The position numbers and the translations under genes are program-made. Of a stretch of DNA of 64,000 bases, positions 20,777-28,267 are shown piece after piece. The notes beneath the pieces are model-generated. The model was not told the DNA's origin. It did no database searches and saw only the letters and a program-made list of their open reading frames with translations. Location: positions 1 to 64,000 of the forward strand of contig JAFZPP010000037.1 in assembly GCA_017550285.1 (NCBI GenBank), read 5' to 3'. The first letter of the stretch is position 1. The number at the start of each line of letters is the position of its first letter. The DNA is from Oscillospiraceae bacterium. GTDB lineage: Bacteria > Bacillota > Clostridia > Oscillospirales > Ruminococcaceae.

Positions 20777-22132
20777 TTATTTTCCGGAACCGTCACGAAT
20801 GGTTTTTGTAATGGTCTCGATTGCGTCGCGGAGGTTCGTATCCTTCTTCATATTCTTCTCGACATACTTCACGGCATAGACGATTGTGGAGTGATCGCGG
20901 TTGCCGAATTCCTCGCCGATTGCGGCAAGTGTCATCTGTGTAATATCGTGTACAAGATAGATTGCGACCTTTCTTGCATTGGAAATCTGCTGCGAACGCT
21001 TCTTCGAGCGGATATCCTCCGCGGTGACGCCGTAGAGATTCGAGACTTCCTGAATGATATTTTCCACCGTGACCGGTGTCGGCTGTTCATCTGTCAGGAT
21101 ATCGCGGATCACGCTCTGCGCCATGGAAAGCGACGGTGCGGAGTCTGCAAGGCTCTTGAGTGCCTTGAGCCTCTTGACAGCGCCTTCGAGCTGACGGATA
21201 TTCGTCTTGAGCCGGTTTGCGATAAATTCCGCAACATCATCGGGAATATTGAGATCGAGCAGCTCTGCCTTGCGGCGGATGATTGCGACTCTGGTCTCGA
21301 AATCCGGCATGGAGATGTCGGTAATCAGACCGGATTCAAAGCGTGTGCGGATGCGGTCCTCGAGGATTTTGATATCCTTCGGCGGACGGTCGGAGGTCAG
21401 AACAATCTGTTTTCCGGCTGCATGCAGGATATTGAAGGTATGGAAGAATTCTTCCTGTGTGCGGTCCTTGCCGCTGATAAAATGGACATCATCGACGAGC
21501 AGCACATCTGCGCTGCGATATTTCTCGTGAAATTCGGAGGTATCCTTTTTGCCGATTGCTTCAATCAGCTCATTGGTGAAGGTTTCGCCGGTGACATAGA
21601 TAATTTTCAGCTCCGGATTCCGCTTTTTCATTTCATGGGAGATCGCGGTCAGCAGATGCGTCTTGCCGAGACCGGACGGACCGTAGATAAAGAGCGGGTT
21701 ATAGGTATTGCCGTTGCCGTCGCCGCGTGCAATACTGGTGCATGCAGCATAAGCGAACTGGTTGGAGCCGCCGACGATAAATGTATCAAAGGTATAGGCA
21801 TATTCGCCGTCCTTTGAGGTTTTTTCGAGTGCCTCACCGGTCTGGCGGTCCTGTTCTGCCGCATCGGCAGTTTCGTCACCCTCCTGCACGATCAGGCGCA
21901 GGCTGACCGGAAATCCGAGGATCTGTGCAAAGCCATCCTGTAGCAAATGGGCATAGTTATTCGTGACAACGGTGCGCTGAAAATCGGAAGCGCAATAAAA
22001 AACAGCGTCTGATCCCTCCAGACGCGCAGGCTTCAGCGTATCCAGCCAGAGTTTCTTTGCAATATCACCGACTTTACCGTCCTTTGTGCAGTATTCCTTG
22101 ACTGCTTCATATACCTCTTCAAAGGAATTCAC
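20777..22132 (-). CDS. dnaA: Chromosomal replication initiator DnaA
   Basis: DnaA binds origin boxes and opens the duplex. Domain I begins VNSFEEVYEAVKEYC. The AAA+ domain shows Walker A GPSGLGKTHLL and Walker B LLVDDVHF, and domain IV ends with the DHSTIVYAVKYV box-binding motif. No in-frame ATG lies near domain I, so the start is a GTG. I chose 22132 (451 residues), but the GTG at 22144 is equally in frame, and AAAAGGA is poorly spaced for both. An out-of-frame ATG at 22140 has better spacing and opens only three codons. Confidence 0.95.
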   Translation of the reverse strand: MNSFEEVYEAVKEYCTKDGKVGDIAKKLWLDTLKPARLEGSDAVFYCASDFQRTVVTNNYAHLLQDGFAQILGFPVSLRLIVQEGDETADAAEQDRQTGEALEKTSKDGEYAYTFDTFIVGGSNQFAYAACTSIARGDGNGNTYNPLFIYGPSGLGKTHLLTAISHEMKKRNPELKIIYVTGETFTNELIEAIGKKDTSEFHEKYRSADVLLVDDVHFISGKDRTQEEFFHTFNILHAAGKQIVLTSDRPPKDIKILEDRIRTRFESGLITDISMPDFETRVAIIRRKAELLDLNIPDDVAEFIANRLKTNIRQLEGAVKRLKALKSLADSAPSLSMAQSVIRDILTDEQPTPVTVENIIQEVSNLYGVTAEDIRSKKRSQQISNARKVAIYLVHDITQMTLAAIGEEFGNRDHSTIVYAVKYVEKNMKKDTNLRDAIETITKTIRDGSGK

Positions 22133-22231
22133 GGATCCATTCACATCCTTTTCTATTAAATGATATGACAGAACTGCACATGGGGATTTTCTTTGATCTG
22201 ACGGGATTTCGTGCAGTCTTATACACCATAT

Positions 22232-22260
22232 ATTATAGCATATTGAAAAGATAATTTCAA
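22232..22260 (-). promoter_or_regulatory. Sigma-A promoter of dnaA
   Basis: On the minus strand TTGAAA (22260-22255), 17 bp, TATAAT (22237-22232), preceded by TGC. It lies 100 bp upstream of dnaA. Confidence 0.75.
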
Positions 22261-22316
22261 GCAAAACTCACAATCATTGGAGAATTATACAAAAGCGGGA
22301 ACTGCTCGCACAAGAT

Positions 22317-22325
22317 TGTTGATAA
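22317..22325 (-). promoter_or_regulatory. DnaA-box-like site upstream of the dnaA promoter
   Basis: TGTTGATAA on the plus strand is TTATCAACA on the minus strand. It is one base from the consensus TTATCCACA and carries the same C-to-A change as the boxes between dnaA and dnaN. It sits about 57 bp upstream of the dnaA -35 box, where autoregulation would act. Confidence 0.4.
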
Positions 22326-22552
22326 TCCGCGCCCTGCCTTGATAATATCTGTTTTTCGGAACGGCGGAAAGGGCGGGAAAGCGTAGAAGAAGAACAAAAA
22401 AACGAATCCTTTATATATAGTACCTGAAAAAAGGCAGTATTATCTTGCGGCATGGCAATATATTTATGAAAATAAATTAACATTATTAAAGGATAATTCT
22501 CGGGTATGTTCGGTGCAGATTTTTACTGTTGATTCATCGCATGCGCGTGGAT

Positions 22553-22582
22553 TCATATTATGCTGTATTGCTGCATAAGGAT
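22553..22582 (+). promoter_or_regulatory. Possible sigma-E-type promoter of spoIIP
   Basis: TCATATT, a 14-bp gap, then CATAAGGAT partly matches the Bacillus sigma-E consensus (ATATT, 14-15 bp, CATACAnT). It lies 40 bp before the spoIIP start. spoIIP is a sigma-E gene in Bacillus. The -10 match is imperfect. The rest of 22133-22591 shows only the dnaA promoter and DnaA-like box. Confidence 0.35.
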
Positions 22583-22621
22583 TAGCAGAATGTGCATACT
22601 GAGAAAAGGGAGATGCTTCAT

Positions 22622-23761
22622 ATGAATGTACAGTTCAGACAGATTTCGCTGCTTTGTGCGACGGGATGCCTGATGCTCGGCGGCTGGCGTGTGATGCCCG
22701 TACTGGAAACTGTGGAGATCGGTGCTGTATCCTGTCCTGCTGCTGCTGAGACCGCGCCGCAGCCGCAGCAGACGACAACCGCACCGCCGGAAACGACTGC
22801 CGCTGTTGAGACAGGCACTGTCACGCAGCCTGCTGCACTGGCGCCGGCAGCGCCGCCTGCCGAAAATCCGCTGATTATCAACATCGAATCCGAAGGCTCA
22901 AAGGCGCTCCGGAATGCGCGGCTCTATCAGGAAACGCAGAACGGCAGCGGCGGCGAGATCGTTGACCGGCATTTCGGGGCGCAGTCCGGCGATCTGTTCC
23001 TGACGCTTCCGGACGGCGGACAGGTCCGGAATACGACCTTCTGGCGCAATGACGATTTGCTGTCAGAAAGCCGGATTCTGCCGCAGCTTGACGTAAAGCT
23101 CGACGGGACACCGACCGTTCTGATTTATCATACGCATACAACGGAAAGCTATGTTTCGCCGAAGACCGGAAACTATGACGAGAGCTTCAATTTCCGGACA
23201 ACCGAACCGGATAAGAATATGGTCATGGTCGGAGATGCAATCGCAGAGCAGCTTGCAGCAGCCGGTATCGGCGTTGTACATGCGCGTGAGCTGCACGATT
23301 ATCCCGTCTGGACCGGCAGCTACAGCAACAGTGCGGAAACGATTCGTGCGGTGCTCGACGCATATCCGGATATCTGCATTGCACTTGATATTCACCGCGA
23401 TGCGATTGCCGATGGGGACACGGTTGTTGCACCGGTCGCGGAGATCAACGGAAAACAGTCTGCGCAGATCATGATTATCTCCGGCTGTGATGACGGCACG
23501 ATGAATATGCCGGATTACCGCGAGAATTTTCATTTTGCATGCAGATTGCAGCAGACCGCCGAAACAATGTTCAGCGGTCTGACGCGGCCGATTCTGTTTG
23601 ATTATCGCAAATACAATCAGGATATGACAAAGGGGAGTCTGCTGATCGAGGTCGGCTCACAGGGCAATACGCTGGAAGAAGCGCGTTATGCCGGTGAGCT
23701 GGTCGGGCAGGCACTCAGCGAAACCATCCAGCAGATTGCTGTTGAAAATGAGGAGAGCTGA
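22622..23761 (+). CDS. spoIIP: Stage II sporulation protein P (SpoIIP-like hydrolase)
   Basis: SpoIIP is a membrane-anchored amidase/endopeptidase of the SpoIIDMP complex that degrades septal peptidoglycan during spore engulfment. The 379-residue protein has an N-terminal hydrophobic anchor and an Ala/Pro/Thr linker. The SpoIIP domain follows, with YHTHTTESY, RELHDYP, ALDIHRDA and LIEVGSQGNTLEEA. I use the ATG at 22622 (GGGAG 9 nt upstream). The short gene that follows begins 2 nt after the stop. It implies the lineage has, or had, endospore formation. Confidence 0.93.
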   Translation: MNVQFRQISLLCATGCLMLGGWRVMPVLETVEIGAVSCPAAAETAPQPQQTTTAPPETTAAVETGTVTQPAALAPAAPPAENPLIINIESEGSKALRNARLYQETQNGSGGEIVDRHFGAQSGDLFLTLPDGGQVRNTTFWRNDDLLSESRILPQLDVKLDGTPTVLIYHTHTTESYVSPKTGNYDESFNFRTTEPDKNMVMVGDAIAEQLAAAGIGVVHARELHDYPVWTGSYSNSAETIRAVLDAYPDICIALDIHRDAIADGDTVVAPVAEINGKQSAQIMIISGCDDGTMNMPDYRENFHFACRLQQTAETMFSGLTRPILFDYRKYNQDMTKGSLLIEVGSQGNTLEEARYAGELVGQALSETIQQIAVENEES

Positions 23762-23762
23762 T

Positions 23763-24101
23763 ATGAAAAAGCGCATAAAAAAAGCCGCACTGATTGCGGC
23801 TTTCGGATATTTGTCCGTAACGGGGCTGGGCTTCGGTATGCTCAAAGCGGCACAGCAAACGCGCCGGACGCTCTACGGCGGAGCGCCGGTTATGGCACAG
23901 GTCACACAGCAGCAGACGCCCGAAGCCGCGGAAATTACGCTCGGCGGCGGCGAATGGCATATGCAGATTCAGCTGCCGGAGCTGCAATTTCTCACAGAGG
24001 CAGCGGATGCACTGCCGCCCTCTCTCTTGAAGCTGCTGCTTCGGATTTTTCTTTTTGCAGACCGCGCTGCCGTTCAGACGGCGGAGACCATCGGCATGTA
24101 G
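23763..24101 (+). CDS. Small exported or membrane protein cotranscribed with spoIIP
   Basis: This 112-residue protein has an N-terminal membrane or signal segment (IKKAALIAAFGYLSVTGLGFGML) and a short extracytoplasmic part rich in Gln, Glu and Gly. The ATG is 2 nt after the spoIIP stop with GAGGAG upstream, so translation is likely coupled. No family was recognised. A role with SpoIIP is only a guess from position. Its end overlaps the convergent gene at 24074 by 28 nt. Confidence 0.7.
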   Translation: MKKRIKKAALIAAFGYLSVTGLGFGMLKAAQQTRRTLYGGAPVMAQVTQQQTPEAAEITLGGGEWHMQIQLPELQFLTEAADALPPSLLKLLLRIFLFADRAAVQTAETIGM

Positions 24102-24664
24102 GAGAGCTTTTCATTCTGCTCGTGATAATAGCGGTTCAGTTCTCCGCGATAGATCAGCTTTGCATCGGGCAGATAGCGCAGATCATCCGGCGAATAGAGA
24201 CTCGAATCCTTATCGAGCTTGACACCGCATTCCTCCAGCACATAGGCGACAAACTGCGAGCAGACAAACTTATTGCGCAGCTCGCTTTCAATCTGCATTT
24301 TCACGCGGAGCAGACCGATCACACTGTAGGAATAGAGACTGCGGCATGTGATAAAGTGGTCGATCATGCACTGAAAATGCGAATACTGCTCCTCCGTCAG
24401 AGGAATTTCATAAATTTCACAGGGAATAACAGGGAATTTTCCGAAGGTTCCTTCGCCGATGAATTCTTTGTTGAATGATGCCGGAAACGGAACATAGGTA
24501 TAATTCCGGCAGAAGCTGTATAGTTGATTTAATGCGGCGTCTCCGGAGATTGAAGCATGATTATACTCCATGCGGGAAAACAGCCGGATGACTCTTGCAG
24601 GACCGGTACCGGTTCTGGTCATGAGAACATAGATCGACCGTTTCTTCTCAGATGCAGTATTCAT
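24074..24664 (-). CDS. Permuted papain-like (YiiX/C92-type) hydrolase-like protein
   Basis: This 196-residue cytoplasmic protein carries the two hallmarks of circularly permuted papain-like enzymes: an early His in YNHASISGD and a late Cys in KFVCSQFVAYVLEECG. Such proteins (YiiX/YebB group) cleave amide bonds in peptidoglycan or lipids. The opening YVLMTRTGTGPARVIRLFS resembles the lipid- or cell-wall-linked members. I use the ATG at 24664 with AAAGGAG 7 nt upstream. The substrate is unknown. Confidence 0.7.
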   Translation of the reverse strand: MNTASEKKRSIYVLMTRTGTGPARVIRLFSRMEYNHASISGDAALNQLYSFCRNYTYVPFPASFNKEFIGEGTFGKFPVIPCEIYEIPLTEEQYSHFQCMIDHFITCRSLYSYSVIGLLRVKMQIESELRNKFVCSQFVAYVLEECGVKLDKDSSLYSPDDLRYLPDAKLIYRGELNRYYHEQNEKLSYMPMVSAV

Positions 24665-24731
24665 GATTTCACTCCTTTCTACCATGTTGTCAGCAGAAAA
24701 GGGATTTTCTGCGTAAATTTGAAAAAAGGGG

Positions 24732-24760
24732 TTGCAAATTTTTCTGATTTCTGTTATAAT
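24732..24760 (+). promoter_or_regulatory. Sigma-A promoter of tRNA-Arg
   Basis: TTGCAA (24732-24737), 17 bp, TATAAT (24755-24760), ending 31 bp before the tRNA. Confidence 0.8.
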
Positions 24761-24791
24761 AGGGAACGTAGCCCATAATAAGCTGCGAAAT

Positions 24792-24868
24792 GCGCCCGTA
24801 GCTCAGCTGGATAGAGCGTCAGACTCCGACTCTGAAGGTCATGCGTTCGAATCGCACCGGGCGTACCA
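24792..24868 (+). tRNA. tRNA-Arg (anticodon CCG)
   Basis: A 77-nt cloverleaf. The acceptor GCGCCCG pairs with CGGGCGT, the anticodon stem TCAGA pairs with TCTGA, and loop CTCCGAC gives anticodon CCG (codon CGG). The T-loop is TTCGAAT, the discriminator is A, and CCA is encoded. Confidence 0.95.
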
Positions 24869-24871
24869 GAA

Positions 24872-24902
24872 TCCCTGTACCGTTTGGTACGGGGATTTTT
24901 TA
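24872..24902 (+). terminator. Intrinsic terminator of tRNA-Arg
   Basis: The stem TCCCTGTACC with GGTACGGGGA and loop GTTT is followed by six T residues. Confidence 0.85.
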
Positions 24903-24934
24903 TTTGACAGAGTGTCGAATCGAGTGCGGAGGCT

Positions 24935-24998
24935 CTCCGCTCGAATCGCACCGGGCGTACCAGAGTCCCTGTACCGTTTGGTACGGGGATTTTATTTT
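24935..24998 (+). pseudogene. Decayed tRNA-Arg 3' half with its terminator
   Basis: 24941-24993 repeats 24847-24899 with a single mismatch. The repeat covers the T-loop, the acceptor 3' strand, CCA and the terminator hairpin of tRNA-Arg. The D-arm and anticodon arm are missing or scrambled, so it cannot fold as a tRNA. It is a truncated tandem duplicate. Confidence 0.75.
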
Positions 24999-25038
24999 TT
25001 ACCTTTGAAGCGCCCTTATGTTCCATCCGTCGGACACC

Positions 25039-25230
25039 TTATGCCCCGTATTTCAGATATAGAATCCGCAATAATACTGCAATCAGAATCGTCGGCACAA
25101 TCAGCACGAGTGCGCCGATGATTCTTTTTTTGCGGTTTTTCTCAATAAATCCGCAGAACAGCGTATAGCCGCCGAACAGCAGATAGATCGTCACACCGAG
25201 CTTGACAAGGCTCTGCCAGACGACTGTCAT
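25039..25230 (-). CDS. Small two-helix membrane protein
   Basis: This 63-residue protein has two membrane helices (VKLGVTIYLLFGGYTLFCGFI and RIIGALVLIVPTILIAVLL) joined by a basic loop, EKNRKKR. Its start overlaps the stop of the MetRS-like gene by 4 nt (ATGA), which supports coupled translation. No family was recognised. Confidence 0.65.
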   Translation of the reverse strand: MTVVWQSLVKLGVTIYLLFGGYTLFCGFIEKNRKKRIIGALVLIVPTILIAVLLRILYLKYGA

Positions 25231-27251
25231 GCCTCGTCCGATGCCTCGGCAAACTGGGATTCATGGCGCGTGAAGAAATCCGTGCGCGGCGGCAGGAATT
25301 TCAGCTTGTGGTTTGCGTCTGTGAAGAAGCTGACCGGCTCAAAGATCGTATCCCACGACCAGATGCGCTCGTCAACCTGCAAATATTCGCGCAGCTTCTC
25401 TGTGCCGAACGGTGCCATCGGATGCAGCAGCACGCCTGCAATCCGGATCATATAGAACAGATTGCTGAGCACCTGCAAGGTCTCCTCTTTGCTCTGCTCA
25501 TCGGGCTTCAATGCCTTCGACATATATTTGCTTGCATTGCGGATATAGCCGTCCAGTACGTAAGTACACTGGTGGAATGCGAATTTCGACATATGCCGCT
25601 CATATTCAAGAACGGCTTTTTTTGCATCTGCAAGAATATTCTCTTCCGGTGCAAGATCGGGGAGAATGCCGTCCGTGACCTTCTGTGCGGTATAGAATGC
25701 CGTCCGGATGATGCGGTTATAGACATTCGAGAGCAGCAGTCCGTCCTTGATGACAGGATCCTGCTCGTTCGGATCGGCGTCGGGATTGTAGGGCTTTGGC
25801 ATGAAGCTGACCGAGCGCTGCCCGAGACCGAGACCGAGCCAGTGCATGCGGAGCTGTTCCGGCGTATAATAATTCAGCAGATCATCCGCCATCGGCGGCT
25901 TGACCGCACCGGAGCTCGATGCCTTTTTGTCAAGGAACAGGATATGATGATTCGCAACAATCACAGGCATCTGCAATTCACCCTCCGGCGGATCCGATAT
26001 CTTTTCCGCAGCCTGCTGCTGTGCCATCCACATTGCAGGCTCTGCGATGCCGTAGAAATAGATATTATCCTGACCGATGAACTGATAGACTGTCGCATCC
26101 TTCGAGCACCAGTAATCCTTCCATTCGGCTTTGTCATGTCCCTCAGATTCGAGATACGCCTGCGTAAAGGAGATCGGCGCCCAGAGCGATTCCGGCCAGA
26201 CCCAGACAGTCAGACCCTCTGCGCCTTCGAGCACCGGTGCCGGTACGCCCCATTCAATATTGCCTGTCAGGCGGAAGGGCACCAGTGTTTTGCCCGTGCG
26301 GTAACGGATGCCGTTTTCTGTCAGGATGCGGCAGGCTTCGTCGCAGTCCGGCAGCTTTTCAAATTCAATCGTAAACGAGGGCTTCTTCGGCTCCTCGAGA
26401 TAATTATGTGCAGGCATCTGATCTTTGAGCGTCAGATACTTTTCTTCAAATTCGCGTTTGATGTAAATGACCGGCGGTTTCAGAAATTCCGAGATCGTTT
26501 TCCATACGACCGGACGGATTTTCTTATCCTTCTGCATTTCGCCGACCCATTCCTGCATCAGCTTCTCATAATCGCGCAGCTTGAAGTACCAGTTTGTGAC
26601 CGGCTTCATGGTCGGGGTCTCGCCGGTCAGCGCAGAGACCGGATTCAGCAGATTCTCCGGCATATACTGATGTCCTAAGTCGCATTCATCCGCATAGCCC
26701 TTTTCAGAGGTGCATCCCTCGACCGGACATTTGCCGATGACCTGTCTGCCGTTGAGGAAGACGCCTGCCTTTTCATCAAAGAACTGCATCGTTGTAATCT
26801 GATTGAGCTGTCCCTTGTCATAGAGCGACTGCAAAAATTCCAGCGTATATGCAGCGTGAATCTCTTTTGTTCTGCCGAGACCGGATGCACCGAAAAGATT
26901 CGGCGCGATGCCGTAGGCTTTCAGCGTATCCTTCTGCTTATTGTGATTGCGCTGCACAAAATCCTCGAGAGAGCCTTCAAATTCGCCTGCCTCGACCTTC
27001 TTGCGCCAGCCCTCCGCGATCGGGGAGCCGTAGCAGTCAGTGCCGCTGACGAAGATCACGTTCTCGCTGCCGATGCGGTCGCGCAGAAAGCGTGCATAGG
27101 TATCCGCAAACACGAGCATTCCGCCGACATGACCGAAATGCAGCTCTTTATTGCCGTAGGGCATACCGCCCGTCACGACTGCGCGCTTCGGAAATTCCGG
27201 ACGCGGAATCTCGAACGTTTTTTTACTATTTGTATCATGATTCCTCGACAT
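25227..27251 (-). CDS. Methionyl-tRNA synthetase-like class I enzyme (divergent)
   Basis: This 674-residue class I synthetase has a MetRS layout. PYGNKELHFGH stands for the HIGH motif. CPVEGC...CDLGH is a zinc-knuckle-like insertion, VSGTDCYGSPIAE is the usual MetRS segment, and NIEWGVPAPV and WVWPESLWAP also fit. The KMSKS loop reads KKASSSG and lacks the second Lys that helps stabilise the transition state. There is no C-terminal EMAP/OB-fold tRNA-binding domain. It may be the cell's MetRS or a diverged paralogue. The ATG at 27251 has AAAGGA 8 nt upstream. Confidence 0.8.
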   Translation of the reverse strand: MSRNHDTNSKKTFEIPRPEFPKRAVVTGGMPYGNKELHFGHVGGMLVFADTYARFLRDRIGSENVIFVSGTDCYGSPIAEGWRKKVEAGEFEGSLEDFVQRNHNKQKDTLKAYGIAPNLFGASGLGRTKEIHAAYTLEFLQSLYDKGQLNQITTMQFFDEKAGVFLNGRQVIGKCPVEGCTSEKGYADECDLGHQYMPENLLNPVSALTGETPTMKPVTNWYFKLRDYEKLMQEWVGEMQKDKKIRPVVWKTISEFLKPPVIYIKREFEEKYLTLKDQMPAHNYLEEPKKPSFTIEFEKLPDCDEACRILTENGIRYRTGKTLVPFRLTGNIEWGVPAPVLEGAEGLTVWVWPESLWAPISFTQAYLESEGHDKAEWKDYWCSKDATVYQFIGQDNIYFYGIAEPAMWMAQQQAAEKISDPPEGELQMPVIVANHHILFLDKKASSSGAVKPPMADDLLNYYTPEQLRMHWLGLGLGQRSVSFMPKPYNPDADPNEQDPVIKDGLLLSNVYNRIIRTAFYTAQKVTDGILPDLAPEENILADAKKAVLEYERHMSKFAFHQCTYVLDGYIRNASKYMSKALKPDEQSKEETLQVLSNLFYMIRIAGVLLHPMAPFGTEKLREYLQVDERIWSWDTIFEPVSFFTDANHKLKFLPPRTDFFTRHESQFAEASDEA

Positions 27252-27290
27252 AATCTGATTCCTTTCTGTCACGGTATAAGAATTCACTAT

Positions 27291-27319
27291 ATTATAGCAC
27301 ATTTCACCTAAAAAATCAA
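27291..27319 (-). promoter_or_regulatory. Sigma-A promoter of the MetRS-like gene
   Basis: On the minus strand TTGATT (27319-27314), 17 bp, TATAAT (27296-27291), preceded by TGC. The leader is about 35-40 nt, too short for a T-box. Confidence 0.75.
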
Positions 27320-27400
27320 GGTTTTACGGCGATTATACGGACTGTTGATTCACCGGCAATTATTATCGTTATTTTCAACGCATTCCGGCGGCGCCGGTGC

Positions 27401-27438
27401 AAAGAAAAAACGCAGAATCTGCAAGCAAATTCTGCGTT
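27401..27438 (-). terminator. Intrinsic terminator after the metallophosphoesterase
   Basis: A 10-bp stem AACGCAGAAT / ATTCTGCGTT (27409-27438) is followed on the minus strand by a U-rich run (TTTTTTCTTT). Confidence 0.8.
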
Positions 27439-27467
27439 TCTGACGGGGTCGGAAAATGAACCGTGCA

Positions 27468-28112
27468 TTATTTGTTCTGCGTCAGTTCTTTCGTCTTCTC
27501 CGTGACGGTGTCTCCGAACTGAAAGGTGAAATACCGGTAGGCATTGATTACGGTCGTCTGTTTATTCTGTGCGACGCGCGGCGCCTTGGTTCCGTAGTTC
27601 ATGTGGATATGTCCGTGGATGTGGTATTTCGGCTTGTATTTATCCAGCAGCTCATTGAATGCTTCAAAGCCGCGGTGACAAATATCATTCGGGTCATTGG
27701 TATCATGAAATCCGGCAGCGGGTGCATGCGTCAGCAGGATATCGAATCCGCCGTAGGAGCGCAGCTTGAGCCAGAGATGCCGGATTCGTCTCTGCATCTG
27801 CTTTTCATTATATTGATACAGCCCGCTGCGGTAGCGCATACTGCCGCCCAGTCCCAGAATCCGGACGCCCTGATATTCGATGATGTCATCCTCGATGCAT
27901 TCACAGCCCTCCGGCGGATTTACCTTGTATTTTTCGTCGTGATTGCCGTGTACATAGAATACAGGTTTGTTGGACATTGTGACCACGTATTCCAGATATT
28001 CCGATTTCAGATCACCTGCGGCAAGGATCATGTCAACACCTTCAAAGACGGACTTGTCAAGATGTTCCCAGATGTAAGACGATTCCTCGTCTGACATTAC
28101 CATAATCTTCAT
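27468..28112 (-). CDS. Calcineurin-like metallophosphoesterase
   Basis: This 214-residue protein has the di-metal phosphoesterase set: SDEES near the start (replacing the usual D-x-H), GDLKSE, GNHDEK, THAPAAG and HGHIHMNYG. The missing His in the first motif is shared by some family members. It is cytoplasmic with no signal peptide. The substrate cannot be read from sequence. It forms a one-gene unit with a clear terminator. Confidence 0.85.
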   Translation of the reverse strand: MKIMVMSDEESSYIWEHLDKSVFEGVDMILAAGDLKSEYLEYVVTMSNKPVFYVHGNHDEKYKVNPPEGCECIEDDIIEYQGVRILGLGGSMRYRSGLYQYNEKQMQRRIRHLWLKLRSYGGFDILLTHAPAAGFHDTNDPNDICHRGFEAFNELLDKYKPKYHIHGHIHMNYGTKAPRVAQNKQTTVINAYRYFTFQFGDTVTEKTKELTQNK

Positions 28113-28267
28113 AACTTTACTTCTCCTGTTTTTTCAGATTGTTTTCCCCGTAAAAAAACAAAAGCAGAATCGGTAGAGAGACGTAATGCAGAGTCAAATA
28201 TGAAGATAATACAAAGTAAAAAAGGGGGAGACAGAAAGCAGTGCTTTCTGAAAATATAAGTTACAGA

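Noticed and set aside
24732..25121. A plus-strand open frame running through tRNA-Arg and its duplicate
   Set aside because: It reads the tRNA and terminator as protein; a frequent false gene.
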